64,000 bases of DNA from Diphasiastrum complanatum. Lineage: Eukaryota > Streptophyta > Lycopodiopsida > Lycopodiales > Lycopodiaceae. Under the pieces are notes generated by a model. The model was not told where the DNA came from, searched no databases, and saw only the letters and a list, made by a program, of their open reading frames with translations. Positions 10,041-21,970 of the stretch are shown here, piece by piece. The stretch covers positions 48,168,597 through 48,232,596 of the forward strand of contig CM055109.1 of assembly GCA_029204225.1 (NCBI GenBank). The letters run 5' to 3'. The position numbers and the translations under genes were made by a program. Positions within the stretch are counted from its first letter, which is position 1, and each line of letters starts with the position of its first letter.

Positions 10041-13000
10041 CTACACTCCTCGATCTGGAAATATGTTTGGCATTGGAGTAAGTGAGAATGTTGCAGCAGG
10101 TCTTGATAGTCGAGATATCTCACGGATGCGTGGGCAAGAAGTCAGTCAGGGGGATGTTCAAACTAGGTAACTTGGATCTATCTGAAAAATAATTCATTGT
10201 TTGGTTTCATATAGGTAAGAGATGGTATATTTAGTGGGAACTAGCTATTTCATGTCAATTTCCTCCTGGAAGTGTATTATCATGTGTAAGTTTATTCAGC
10301 TTATCCGGCTTGAGGCAACAATATGCATGGTTTTGATGTTACTTTTTTTGTAGGTTCAGTTTCCACAATTTAGTCTTCTCATTAGGCTTGTCGGATCCAT
10401 GAACCGTGGCAATCTTTAATTTTTTAGTCGTGACTCGTGTTTTGTAAGTCTAAATACAGGTTGTACACTGGGCGAATAGCACGTGGTCTCCGGACAGGCA
10501 CACGTGTTCTCCTCAAGGTACTGTATACAGTTGGTCTAATGTGACAGTAGTTAAAGTAGAGCAAAACTGCCATCTTTTAAAAGAGTTTAGACACGTGCTA
10601 AAATATGCTATAGTTGTACATAATAACCTATTTTGTGGAATAGAATAATGTTTATCCTTTGACAGTGCATTGTTGATGTTTTTTGGATTTTAGTGAGATA
10701 CATGTTACTTAGTCTGAATCAACTGTAGGTTAACCTTTATCAGATCGCCGCCAAAGGGATGAATGCAAGAGTACTTGCGTAATCAGGGGACTTTGCTTGT
10801 TTGTCTTCTCCACTCTTTGTCTTCTTGGTAAATGCTTAACAACAGATAAGAGATCACATAGTAGGGTAACTATTATTAACGAGTAAATCCCACCTTTAGC
10901 TAGTTAATGCCAGTATTTTGACATGCGTCATCATGTTGATGTATTTAATTCCTGAACAACACTTGATGCCAATCCTACACATACATAGAGATCACTTTTT
11001 TTTCTTGTCCTTGCCACCTTGATCATGGGAATACTGAAATTGAGCAAATATGGAACCTCAACCATAGAGGGAGAGTAGGTGTTACAGACGACACAAAGTG
11101 GAGCTATCATCTGAGACACACAAGGTGACCTCATAGATGACGGTAACATATAGATCATATGCGAGAGCGTCACATCTTATTTATTCAAGATATTTGGAGA
11201 CATGGTTGTGGAACAGTCCTAGAGAGTAATTTTATTCTTGATTTGATCATGGGTAATAGTAGTATAGTACCATAGTTTCAGCAGGACACATCCTGCCACA
11301 ACAGCATTCTGGAATGCTATTTTTTTGTTTTTGGACTACAAAATGAAAAAAAACATCTGAATTTTTTTAAACTCTAGACACTAAAAACTAAAAACAAAAG
11401 AGTTGCCTTCCAGGATACCCTAATGGGATCTCTTGGAACACGTTCGGGAACTCGGAGTGCAGTTATGGGTAGTACTATAACAACATACATGAGACATAGA
11501 GATGTTGAAAGAGGGTTGATACATTGGATTTATTGACACTGGATAAACATAGTTCATCTCAAAGTACCACACAACATAGGCCAGCTGAAACAATGTCTCA
11601 ATGGAGGATGCATGTTATCAAAGTTTCATAATGTGTTACATCATACTTCATGATTGCATGCCAACATTCCTCTCTCCCACCTCCCCTGATCTTACAAATT
11701 TATATTTATCTCCATATGCTCATTGTCTATGCTTGAATAATATTCAATTATGCCATTCCACACCTTCCTCTTCTTTCACATGTGACATATCATCCTCTAT
11801 GCGGTTGGAAAGCTCAACCCTAGAAACTTTTGCAATATAGATGAAAGTTAAAATATCTCCATTCATGTTCGAATTGTCGTCTCTCCCTTATCACCATGTG
11901 TTCAACCAAGCTGGTTTCTGTCAGATCTGCCATGTATAAACATCACCCATTCCATCACAAAAGCTTCAAAGCCTCATGTATTTTGGCACTAAATAGCATT
12001 GTGATGCCTATCTTTTGGCTAAGCTCAAGCACTTATTAGGATTATTGTCTTTGCAATTGTGTTTGGGTATCCACCAAGCATAATGCAGCCCACGTTCTGG
12101 AACGTGATCCGGGATTTCCCATTAGGGATTCCTAGAACACAATTTTTTTTTGGGTGCCAATATGGGTATCAGATTAAAGGTGTTTTCAAGAGCAATTCCT
12201 TACCTAGCTTGCTAGTAGTTTCAAGAAGAGTGCGATCTAGTCAAACTGACAACAATTATGAAGCATAGCAGAGCTTGTGACAAAAATGTGAATGAACTCA
12301 ACGTGCATAGGCCAAAGAATGTAAACAAATAAACCAATGATTTAATTTTCAATACCTGAGTTGGTGGGCCATACGCGCTTAGTGTACTCCACCCATCCTT
12401 GATAGAGATTTATCACCTGGACGTCTGGTACACGCCACAATTGGGTATTTTTTTGAGGTGCCAATATGGGTATCAAAAAGTACTCACCAATGTGGTCCAT
12501 GAACTCGTATATGAGACCGAGAGTGCACCCCTCTCGGTCTACTAGGTGCAACACAGAAGATAGGTCGAGGAACCTTTACAAGCTCATCCACCGACCGTGT
12601 CCAAAACTCCTCTTAAAACACTTTGGTCTCGAAATGGACGGCATCTACTGTGCGACCTTTGAACTCGTCAAAGCCATCACTTACCGCCCCTCCAAGAATG
12701 ATCTTGTATACATAGTCACTAGAGAACCAGGAAAAAGTAGGCAAAGTGAGTGGGTGCTAGCTTCTTCAATCTAGGTGCGAGAAGGTGCGAAACAAGGCCA
12801 GGGCCACATGCTTCTTCCTAGTGACGAAGCTGATCATGCACATGAATCGAGAAGTGATCCGCAAGACAAAGATCCAAAGGAAATCTATTAGAGGCTAAGA
12901 AGGGTCAGAAGCAGAGAGCAACACACTCAGCATAAAAGATAGTAATGCATGTGAAGAATATTTTATCTTGCAAATCCATGAGAGTGTGCACATGTCGTGG

Positions 13001-14283
13001 ATGAGAAAATCAATGCAACGTGTAGCACATGGGGTCCACACAACGTTGGGGTGCTCCCTCGTCAACATCTCTCCCATCTGCCTACAGGTCATGGTGTTGT
13101 TTGTGACAATTCTTAGGCCTATGATGGGGCTTTTCTCAACCTCCATCTCTGACTGCTTGGAAAATTGTGATTAGCTATAGCTTACATTCAGCTCTTAATT
13201 AGCATATTGCTATTATTTTTACCTCGGTCCCCGTCATTGATCATTCATGTTCCCTACCTAGTTTTATTTGTACACTTTGACATTAAAATCTTTATTTTCA
13301 CGGTGTTCTGTGGATGTTTTTTTGCCACGACGTGTTGTGTCACCTGTGACTCTCACAATACACTGTATTAACTCTTAATGTTTTATTCATACTGGCATCA
13401 TCTCCGAAGTAAATTACATGATTTTTTTACAGAATAACTAGCGACGGACATCCAACAAGCCTCAAGTACAACCTTTCTGATGTAACTCAAACTTCCTTAA
13501 TATTTGAGGATCCCTTGTCAAACTCGAGGATAAAAGATCTCCTCTGTTAAATTCCTAGTATCATGTATTATTGTAACTGTTACACATGTGGATCTTTGAG
13601 ATGTGTAGAAAAGATGTCTCTCATTTAGTGATCATTCATGTAAAGACTGTAATGGTCAAGTCTGCCCTTCACTTCTCTGAAGATTCAGCATGCCAATTTG
13701 CATATGGATATGAAATGGGCTATAGAACATTTCTAATGCCTGAAACTTGCAACCAATCCCATCTCACAAAAACTTAAGCATAATCTTGGACGTTGTTCAT
13801 AATTGATGCTTCTTATACTGCAGTTAGGGCCCAAACTTTTCCTAGCTAGAATCAACAAAGTCAACAATTTATGTCCTATTTTTTTTTATGTTTATGGATA
13901 TCAAGCAATGCAAACTACTTTCATTATTTTTTTATGTACAATCATAGATAACCTATATTGAAGTTGCCCTTACCAAACCATCAAATAGAAACTTCGGCAT
14001 TCATTAAAGGAGCATTTGCCAAGAAATGTTTGCCTATGTTGAAAATATATCTCACGCAGAGTGGATGGTATGTATATGGATGGTTGGGTCTACAAGAAGA
14101 TTGTGTTCATGTTGCTTTAAGGCCTGAGAAATCACTCACATAGCATCTTTGACTAGCAAGTTTCCATAAAGCAAATGCTGACTTGTCACATTGATTTTGT
14201 AGGCTTATCCGGGTCGTAACGTTGGAGGAAAAGATGCTGATATAATGGCCGCAAATGAGCTTTCGAGCCATGCACTGCTGCAG
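10041..14283 (+). CDS. Partial host gene: three conserved-looking exons, product not recognised
   Basis: Exon 10041-10166 follows a pyrimidine tract and tgcag and ends AG|gtaac. Exon 10460-10517 follows tacag and ends AAG|gtact. Exon 14203-14283 follows tgtag and ends CAG|gtaag. Phases match across both introns, giving 88 codons with no stop. Residues include YTPRSGNMFGIGVSENVAAG, then RLYTGRIARGLRTGTRVLLK, AYPGRNVGGKDADIMAANEL and SSHALLQ. The VLLK lysine followed by a Glu in a helix-like ANELSSHALLQ resembles a protein-kinase N-lobe (VAIK lysine and helix-C glutamate), which is an inference only. The middle intron is 3685 bp and contains hAT copy A. Earlier and later exons were not found. 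If the gene continues to the right, the transposon cluster lies in its next intron. Confidence 0.65.
11270..11475. mobile_element. Small non-autonomous DNA-element fragment in the host intron
   Basis: The order is a GGAATGC-type palindromic end (attctggaatgc), T/A-rich filler, then an end with ggaacacgttcgggaact. The reverse complement of the right end (gaacgtgttcc...cccattaggg) matches the terminus at 12093-12140 (gaacgtgatcc...cccattaggg). This indicates a shared terminal sequence in inverted orientation. Confidence 0.4.
12093..12172 (-). mobile_element. Terminal module next to hAT copy A (GTTCYNGGAAC type)
   Basis: The sequence gttctggaacgtgatccggg is followed by a T-run and then by the core ccaatatgggtatcag at about 12156-12171. 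The same three-part order (palindromic end, A/T run, core) occurs at 26383-26530 and 60804-60898. It is probably the 3' end of minus-strand copy A or of a derivative. Confidence 0.45.
12340..13180 (-). pseudogene. hAT copy A: decayed DUF659-type transposase fragment
   Basis: Minus-strand translation aligns with the transposase of copies C and D. 12895-13146 reads IVTNNTMTCRQMGEMLTREH and then VVWTPCATRCIDFLIHDM, matching VVTDNATNCIQMGVLLEAEF and HTPCAAHGIDLLMGD. Further on it has FSHLD and KKLAPTHFAYFF, and 12342-12554 reads VDREGCTLGLIYEFMDHIGE. Several stops and frame changes are present and the second catalytic Asp is Asn (TNN for TDN). It is clearly more diverged than copies B to E, so it is an older relative. 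It lies in the intron between host exons at 10517 and 14203. Confidence 0.85.
13181..14202. other. Intronic sequence, nothing recognised
   Basis: This is AT-rich DNA between hAT copy A and the exon at 14203. Short frames have no known motif. Confidence 0.4.
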
Positions 14284-15687
14284 GTAAGCGATTTTATGTA
14301 GTTGAGTTAGGCCTTGGGTTTTCCCTTTGCTTTTCATTCTCATTCATTGTCGCTAAGGATTTAAACCATAGATCTGGCCTCCTGGAAGAAGCAACTAGAA
14401 CCTTTATTTGATTCTTGTCATCATTTGTCAGATAGAAAAAGATTAGAGGATATGTAAGTTAGTTTACTTTTTGCTAATTTGTGGCAAAATCACTTTGGAA
14501 TGCTCCTCTATGTCACCTTTGGTTCAAAAGAAATTTTCCTCATCAGAATTCCTTTGAAAGTTCTTAACATGCTAAGACTTCAGAAACTTCATGTCATATA
14601 TGAGCCATATGGCTTTTTCCTAGAGACACAAAAATAGACTTATATTTCCATAACCGACAGTGAACAAGTCACAAAAAGGGAAGAACATAATCACCTTCTT
14701 CTTGAAAGAAACTGTTCCTCACAATTAAAAACAACTCTTTTGTCTGTCATGAAATCTTTCCTAAAATTGCATCATAGAAGGCTTCTTAGTCATGATGCAA
14801 CTGATCTCTGCTCAATTATGTTTCAAGGAAATTTTGTTTGTCCTTACTAGCTACTGCTGGAAAACTTTATTGTTGGGTCATGTAGGTCAGTACTGGGGTT
14901 CCGGAACGGAACGTGTTCTGTTCTGGAACGGGACCCCCACCCCCAAAAAAAATAAAAAAATACGTATTTTTACAAAGGAAAAAAAGCCCATATCCTGAGA
15001 GTTAGTATCTAAAGAACTTACAACCATATGCCAGAGTTTAAAATAGCTTAAATGTTAACATCTTCAGGATAGACTGAAGCTTTGTGTTTTCGGATGGGGG
15101 CGGACGAGTTTAGGATGAGAATAACAACTGTCTCTGATTATATTATTGCATGCATACCATTTCTGGGTGGAAGAGCTACGTCAGCCATCAGCAAGTGTTC
15201 ATTGCTTAAATTTACTGGCCCATAAAGATTTGACTGCTGATGGATCTTTAAGTTTTGTCAATCAAGATATCATAAAAAATGATGCGTGAAAACCATTTAC
15301 AACCCATCATACGATCGTTTTGTGTAAGAGCAATTGATATTCTCGCTCAATTTTTATATCATATATTGTTTTTCTTGAGACCTTCACTGGTAGTTTAGAT
15401 AATTTTGAAATTAGAGTGAGCCCTTCTCAAATGACTAACTAAACCGGCAGGATTTGTGGCATAGGTTAAGCGCACACAACACATATAGGTGTGAAGAAAA
15501 ATGGCATTGCTTGCATGAATTTCTTGGATTGATTCATCCTGAGAGTTATTTCCTGGCTTATTCTTTCCTGAAAACCCTGATTCAAAACTCTGCCTGAACC
15601 ACTGGTTCTCAAGCTACAGTTGGATCTTAAGCCTTCCTAATACAAATTCCAAATCCATATAACACCATATATCTATCTATATATATA
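14284..15687. other. Probable intron or 3' flank, no gene recognised
   Basis: The splice donor at 14283 opens into this stretch. No acceptor followed by a matching-phase conserved frame was found before hAT copy B. A transposon-end fragment lies at 14888-14995. Confidence 0.4.
14888..14995. mobile_element. Isolated transposon end with GGTTCCGGAAC palindromes
   Basis: ggttccggaacggaacgtg and ttctggaacgggaccccc form overlapping short palindromes, followed by an A-rich run (aaaaaaaataaaaaaatacg). The layout matches the left ends of the hAT-like elements elsewhere in the window, but with GGTTCC/GGAAC half-sites in place of GGTACC. No matching right end was found. Confidence 0.45.
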
Positions 15688-15845
15688 TCATAGATGCCGC
15701 GTTACTGGGGGAACCGCGGTTCCCGGTGCACCATACTGGTGCCGCGGTACCATAATATAATAATATATTTATTATTTAATATATATATATATATATATAT
15801 AGTTTTTTAAACCTAATTTTCCCTCCCCCTCAGTTCGTTGCAGCA

Positions 15846-16571
15846 TCATGTCTGATGGCTGGACTGAGGAGGCCGATCCTCAACATCTTGGTCTCCAGCT
15901 GCATGGGCACACAGTTTTTGAGGACCGTGGATTGCAGCAGGGGGGAAGAGTCATATTTGTAGAGTTCATGTTTGATGTTATCAGGTCTTCCATCCTGTCC
16001 ATAAGCCCCCAGCATGTCGTTACGGTGGTGACAGACAATGCCACCAACTGCGTTCAGATGCGTGTCCTGCTAGAGGCCGAGTTCCCCAACATCGTCCATA
16101 CCCCCTGTGCAGCGCACGACATAGAACTTCTCATGGGGGACATAGGTGCACTTCCCTTGGTTAGAGCCATCGTCCGTGAGGCCCTCTTGTCACCAGGAAG
16201 AGGCGTGTTCTTGCCATGTTCCGGGTGTTCAGCCAGTTGTTGGACCTCCGGAAGCCAGCCCCGACACGCTTTGCTTTCGACTTGGTGGTCATCGACCGTC
16301 TGATCAGGTGCAGGGCACAGCTTCTCCAGATGGTTGCCAGCGATCTTTGGCGTGCCAGTACGTTTCAGCGCACAGAGGATGGGGATCACTTTTCTTCCAC
16401 GGTGAGGGGAGACCAGTTCTAGAGGGATGCGCAGACATTGTCAAGACTCCTTCAACCACTCTACATTGTGCTCCGCATGGCTGACAACAAGGGGTCCACA
16501 CTTGGACTGGTGTATGAGCTCATGGACTGGATTGGACAGTTCTTGCAGTTGCCCATCTTGCAGCCAGAGAG
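15846..16571 (+). pseudogene. hAT copy B transposase, exon 1 core fragment
   Basis: It begins at CSIMSDGW (first catalytic Asp region), continues with VVTDNATNCVQMRVLLEAEF and HTPCAAHDIELLMGDIGALP, and ends at the splice donor caga-gag|gtaagc. The N-terminal BED-type finger and linker are missing, because the 5' untranslated segment joins straight to the catalytic core. A 14-base loss near 16190 shifts the frame, and further stops follow (for example the codon at 16420 reads TAG). Confidence 0.85.
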
Positions 16572-16706
16572 GTAAGCAATATATTAATGTAATTGGTCTT
16601 TATCTTTTCAGTGATTGCTAGTTTGTTTTTCTGTCGATGTTACGTTTTTCCGTAATTTGCTTCGAGCACGTGCCTGAACCCTAAACCACATGCCTCTCAC
16701 ATGCAG

Positions 16707-17282
16707 GATGACCGACCACCACAACGCCCCTTTCAGTACATATCGCTGCTGTACTTGCCTCCTGCAGGGACGGCCCCTCCACAGCCAGTTCTCCACCTGC
16801 AGCAGCCCCACGGGCACACACTCCACGGGCTCATCCTCCTCTCTCAGTTGCACAGGGATACCCCTCTTTGACTTCCCTATCGCAGCCGGCCTCAGCCTGG
16901 GCCCAGCCTAGCCAGCCAGGTGATTTGCATGGGGTGATGAGGCATTGACAACCTCCCTCGTCCGCAAGAGACTAGGAAGGGCCAAGGGTGCACTGAACAA
17001 GAATGGCAGAGCATAGAAACAGCCAAGGAAGAGAGGACGACCTCGCAGGGCTCCAGGTGCAGCTAGAGGTGCACTATCACATTCAACTTGAGCAGGTCTA
17101 GTTGGTTTGGCTTGCTTGGGGGCTGATGCGGAGGCAGATTGGGAGGATGTGGATGATGAGTCCTCCTCGGATACACAGCCCATGCCAGTTCCAAACAGGC
17201 ATAGATATCGGTTGTGAGAGTCAGCTCGGGGCCCTGAGTTGTCTCCGGAGCATTCGTCTGAGTTAAAGCCAGAGCATTGATT
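16707..17282 (+). pseudogene. hAT copy B transposase tail
   Basis: After the exon-2 acceptor (catgcag|gatgacc) the reading jumps directly to the Pro-rich tail (QRPF-QYI-LLY type sequence), skipping the rest of exon 2, exon 3 and half of exon 4. It then follows the AT-hook region and the acidic end (ADWEDVDDESS) to the terminal SEL-PEH-stop. Many substitutions and stops are present. Confidence 0.8.
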
Positions 17283-17942
17283 GTGGCTCTGTTATTTTAT
17301 TTTGTAGCAGTTTGATATCATGTTCCATGTTTGGCCTCCAGATGGTCGAACATTGTATTCAGACCATTTTATACATTATATCCAGTGTTGGATGTACTTT
17401 ATTTGCTGCACATGGTGTATGCGTTGATTTGTAAATGTGATGCTCTGTTTTCAATTTTATCTCAGATTGTATGTGCGTGTGTGGATCGTATTTTCAGTTA
17501 ATTTCAACTGCAGAGATTGATAGCAGATGCACTTCACAGAAATGCACCTACAAGCTGATCATTGATGTCACAGCAAATTGATAGCACATGCACTCCAAAC
17601 GATCATCAAAAGAGCAATCGCTACTTCTGACCCCCCCTGATAGCATTTCATAAACACATACATTACATTGCATTACACACTGTATATTAATTCAAGAGAT
17701 GTATCAAAATAACATTACGTATTGCGCCATATACGGCTAGGGATGTTCTTTATACTATGTTAGACACTAAATGCCGCCTCATTTACTGCCGAAAATCACA
17801 TAACAACAGTCCGCCACATACGGCTAGACCTTATCTATTCTAAGCATTCCTACGAATCCTCCACTGACTCCTCGCCTTGGTCAGGTGCATTGTTCTTTCG
17901 CTCTCGCTTTGCCTCCTGGTTAGCCCGGATGGCCGCCCTTTC

Positions 17943-18437
17943 TGTCATGCCCATGACTAGTCTCGGGTAGCGTGTCCACGCTAGGGACCGGTAGACCAAC
18001 AACCCGTAAGTTAATTGTGACTGTAAGGGAATTGGGGCCCTTATGTGTACATGGTCATAATTAATGGTTGTAGGCCTAAACACATGGTGGTGGAGTTGGT
18101 ATGGGTCTATCAGTGAGTCATTAGGGAACTGGATGACGTGGCGCAGATAGGCTGCAGAGGTGTCCAGTGAGGTGTCACAGTGCACTACTAGTGGTGCATG
18201 GGCCTTGGAGGGTATAGGTATACCTGCTGGGCTCTCACTTGGGGATGCTTGATTTGTGATGAGTAGCTACATGCTGCTGGTGTGACTCCTCTTCCCATGA
18301 CTCTGATTGATCCATAGCTTGGGGGCTAGATCTATACGATCTAGGTTTGGTTGGGTTGGTTTAGCCTCCACCGGTTCCCATGTGGTGTTGCTTTGTATGG
18401 TATGCTTAGACTAGAATCCTGTTGTGAGGACCTTATA
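17943..18437 (+). repeat. 5' LTR of element G1
   Basis: Starts TGTCATGCCC and ends CCTTATA, with TG...TA ends in place of the canonical TG...CA. It is followed by a primer-binding site. The 3' partner is at 21480-21970. Confidence 0.92.
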
Positions 18438-18438
18438 T

Positions 18439-18451
18439 TGGTATCAGAGCC
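18439..18451 (+). other. Primer-binding site of G1
   Basis: TGGTATCAGAGCC, complementary to initiator tRNA-Met, lies one base after the 5' LTR. Confidence 0.9.
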
Positions 18452-19592
18452 AGTCTAAGCAGGATTTACCATCGAAAGTGGTGAGTGGAAATCTTGACGT
18501 TTCCTCTAGAATCCGACGGAGTAAGCAACAAAACGGTGGAATTGTGGAATTTTCTTCCCGTTGGAAATATTTTTGAATTGCAATCGATTGTGTGGTAAGT
18601 GCACTACCAGGCTCACAATTGGTTCATTTTTGTGCTTTTCAAATTGATTTCTTGGAAGGAATTCCGTGTCAATTCTGTTGTTGCCGATTACTCTGTGGTT
18701 AGCATTTTTGTTGAAGCAACAAGTTACTTTATTGGTTGGCAGTTTCTTGTTCTTCTCAAAAAGCGGTTATTGTATTTTGTTCAACAACTTCCGGGCGTTT
18801 AAACTTTTTATCGCCGGAAGATATTTCCGGTTGGTAGCCCAAGTTGTTAGAGTTAATTGTTTGCAGTTGATTAAATAGATTTTGCATTTGTTTATCCCGT
18901 TGTTTATTGCTCTGATGAAGTTCTAACCCTCTGCCTTGCCTAAGGTTTGCAACAATTTTTCTGAGTCTAGGGTGTCATCACTGCCGGGTGAGGCCGCTTG
19001 AATCTCCGTATTTCCCCAATCACTTCCTGGTGATGCCGGGTGAATCTCGGTAGCACCCCCCTCCAAAATTTCATCAATATCCATTCGCTTGCCAACTGAA
19101 AATTAAAAAATAATTTCGTTTTGCTAACGCATTCATTACGGGTATAATAGTTACTGAACCAAGCAATGTCTACAAAAAAACCAATTTACAGACCATACGT
19201 GCTTTTATTTATCCATTATACCAATGAATCTCCAAATGGATCGTTTACGCAATAAAATTGGAATTAACCGTCAATGCGACGTAAATCTGTTATCAAATTG
19301 TTAACTCAGATGATACTGCAAATAATAATTATCGGTTCTTTTAAAACTAAAAAACCCACTACGAGCAAGAAGAACCACATGTTTAAAAAACTCCAAATGT
19401 AAAAATTGGCCCCTCTCAACCCCACCTTACCTACCACTTAACAAGCCACACTACAAGTTCTGAAAAAAATAACTTTAGTAAACCATTCCCCCTCCCCCCC
19501 CCCCCCTCCCCTCCCCTCTAATCTCCTCTCCCCGGCCCCCCGTGCATTACATATCGGGCCACTCGGGCCCTTACCTCACGGAGAGCACCCAC

Positions 19593-19635
<43 letters not shown>

Positions 19636-20290
19636 CGCTTTTATTGGAGGATGAGGGCGATGAAAGCGCCCTCCATCACCCCTCAAGCTGTAGGTTCAAG
19701 ATGCAAGTAACAGGGCACTTTGGAGGGCGGTTTTCCAGCATGTTAACTTGAGTTTTATTCACAGTTTTTCATTTCTTATGATGCAGGAAGCACAAAGGCA
19801 ACCAATCTGCTATTCTTTGCAGAATACCACTGCCTTTGCAGCGATTTATTGTTTGCTATTGCATTTATTTACCAGTTTCCAGCATAAGCAAGGTTTCAAA
19901 ACAAGATTTGCAGGGTTTGCCCTCACTATGCCTGAAAAACAGCAGTTATGTTGCCAAAATTTCCACAGAAACTGATTTTTGCAGGTTAGAATGACTATTT
20001 TATCAAATAGCACTGGTATTTGAACCAAACCATTCCCAAGTAATGGCTTTACAGGCTCCTAACCCTGCAAACAAACCGTTAGTTTGCTGGAAAATGAAGC
20101 ATAACCCTGTGATTCACAGTAAGCAACCATGCAAACCTGTCAATCATCGCCAACACTCAACAGCCAACAGATTAGAGTATTTTTGCTTCTATACCAGCCT
20201 ATTCCCACCGATTTAAACCAGACCGGGAATAGACAGCACTCCACATAATAAGTCGATGAAAGTAGGGCCCTTGGCTAGTCTTGAATTTAA
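18452..20290 (+). other. G1 leader with probable extra insert and simple repeats
   Basis: From about 18930 a gag-like start can be read with stops (SESRVSSLPGEAA type). The recognisable gag then resumes only near 20290. The intervening 19090-20280 is AT-rich with a C-run at 19488-19506 and a (GA)n run at 19592-19627. This 1.2-kb segment may be another insertion, but no terminal repeats were found. Confidence 0.45.
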
Positions 20291-21152
20291 ATAAAAAAGG
20301 GCTGGATAAACCGTTGGACAAGCTATTTTAGCTTGCACAACGTCCCAGAAGATAAACGAATATCATCGGTTCTATTGTTTCTGGAAGGCAAAGCCTCTTC
20401 TTGGTGGAGGGAACTTTCCACGAAACCGGTGACTTGGGCTGGATTTCTGACGGAATTCCGGAAAGCTTTTGTCACGATAGATGATTCCGAGTTGTATATT
20501 CGGTTTATCAACTACAAAATGGGCAGCCGAGAACTGGACGGTTATGTCCAAGAGTTCTTGGACTCTTTGGCTAAGGTGCCGCTTTTTGATCGTAAGTTAG
20601 CACAGTGGCAATTTATTGCTGGACTACCAGCTGACTATCAAAATGAATGCAAACGAAATATCCTCAACTCACTAGAGGATGCTATCCGTGTGGCGAAAGC
20701 CTATGATAGTACAGTTGTTGCATCACGGAAAAGCGTGCACGGAGCAAGAAAAATCTAACAAGCGTAAGAAGCAGTTTTTTGACGAGCTGGAAGCAGAAGC
20801 GTACCAACAGTCAAAGAAGAAGAAGAATAAGAAGAAATTGGTGGTGAAAGACAAAGCAAGGTTGGCGGCACTTAAACAGAATCTGTGTTTCCTCTGCAAT
20901 AAACCCGGGCACCGTGCCAAACACTGCCCCGAACGGAAAACAAAGTCGTCAAGTTTCATGACTGTGGATTTACCGGCAGGTAAATTGGAAGTTAATTTGT
21001 TGAATAATTGTGACTGTACTTGTAACTTTAGTGCACTCTCTTTCAAGCCTAATGAATTGTTTCATGTGAGAGGCAATATTTTAGGGAAAGTCGTGAATGT
21101 GCTATTTGATTCGGGTAGTACTCACAATTTTTTGAAAAGATCGGATCCTTAG
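20291..21152 (+). pseudogene. G1 gag, zinc knuckle and protease start
   Basis: The frame through 20333-20758 reads SLHNVPEDKRISSVLLFLEG then KASSWWRELS, typical of the retrotransposon gag domain. After a frame change near 20750, the second frame gives a Lys-rich linker, the zinc knuckle CFLCNKPGHRAKHC (at about 20889-20930), and the aspartic protease start FDSGSTHNF (at about 21110). The frame ends two codons later at the internal deletion. Confidence 0.9.
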
Positions 21153-21160
21153 CTTACCAA

Positions 21161-21451
21161 TTGGAACTCCCGGATGGATCGCAAGTGCATCCCCTATTTC
21201 ACGTTAGTCGTCTCAAAAAGAGTCTACGTGAAGGAGAGCATCTTGGATCTAAAGATCAGTTGGACCTGTTGGATGAATCATCGGGTGTATCTCGTCTTGA
21301 ACCCGAAAAGATCTTGGATACAAGAACTAAACGATTGAGGAATCGTATAGTTACTGAGCATCTGGTTCGATGGAGGGGATGTACAGACGATGATGATTCC
21401 TGGGAACAGGAAGGAAGCTTAAGGAGGAACTTTCCCAGTTTTAAGTTCTGA
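21161..21451 (+). pseudogene. G1 integrase C-terminus and chromodomain
   Basis: Reads VHPLFHVSRLKKSLREG and then HLVRWRGCTDDDDSWEQ, the integrase tail and chromodomain of a chromovirus. It joins the protease fragment directly, so about 3 kb of pol was lost. A polypurine tract (aagggggg aag, about 21466-21476) precedes the 3' LTR. Confidence 0.9.
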
Positions 21452-21479
21452 GGACATAACTTGAATAAGGGGGGAAGAA

Positions 21480-21970
21480 TGTCATGCCCATGACTGGTCT
21501 CGGGTAGCGTGTCCACGCTAGGGACCGGTAGACCAACAACTCGTAAGTTAATTGTGACTATAAGGGAATTGGGGCCCTTATGTGTACATGGTCATAATTA
21601 ATGGTTGTAGGCCTAAACACATGGTGGTGGAGTTGGTATGAGTCTATCAGTGAGTCATTAGGGAACTGGATGACGTGGCCCAGAGGCTGCAGAGGTGCCC
21701 AGTGAGGTGTCACAGTGCACTACTAGTGGTGCATGGGCCTTGGAGGTATAAGTATACTTGCTGGGCTCTCACTAGGGGATGCTTGATCTGTGATGAGTAG
21801 CTACATGCTGCTGGTGTGACTCCTCTTCCCATGACTCTGATTGATCCATAGCTTGGGGGCTAGATAAGTACGATCTAGGTTTGGTTGGGTTGGTTTAACC
21901 TCCATCGTTCTCATGTGTTGTTGCTTTGTATGGTATGCTTAGACTAGAATCCTGTTGTGAGGACTTTATA
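21480..21970 (+). repeat. 3' LTR of element G1
   Basis: Starts TGTCATGCCCATGACTGG and ends GGACTTTATA, followed by the CTTTC duplication at 21971-21975. Confidence 0.92.

Larger units (their letters stand above)
17943..21970 (+). mobile_element. Ty3/gypsy element G1 nested in hAT copy B
   Basis: Two LTRs of about 495 and 491 bp, both starting TGTCATGCCCATGACT and ending TTATA, are flanked by the 5-bp target duplication CTTTC (17938-17942 and 21971-21975). The uninterrupted target, ccgccctttccctgacc, is seen in copies C and D. The interior has gag, a zinc knuckle and the start of protease, then jumps to the chromodomain. RT, RNase H and most of integrase are absent. The element is a deletion derivative and non-autonomous. 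The LTRs differ at more than a dozen positions, so it is not recent. Confidence 0.92.

Noticed and set aside
19592-19640. Another LINE tail at the (GA)n run
   Set aside because: The sequence after the GA run (gcgcttttattggagg) does not match the shared 3' segment of LINE-A and LINE-B.
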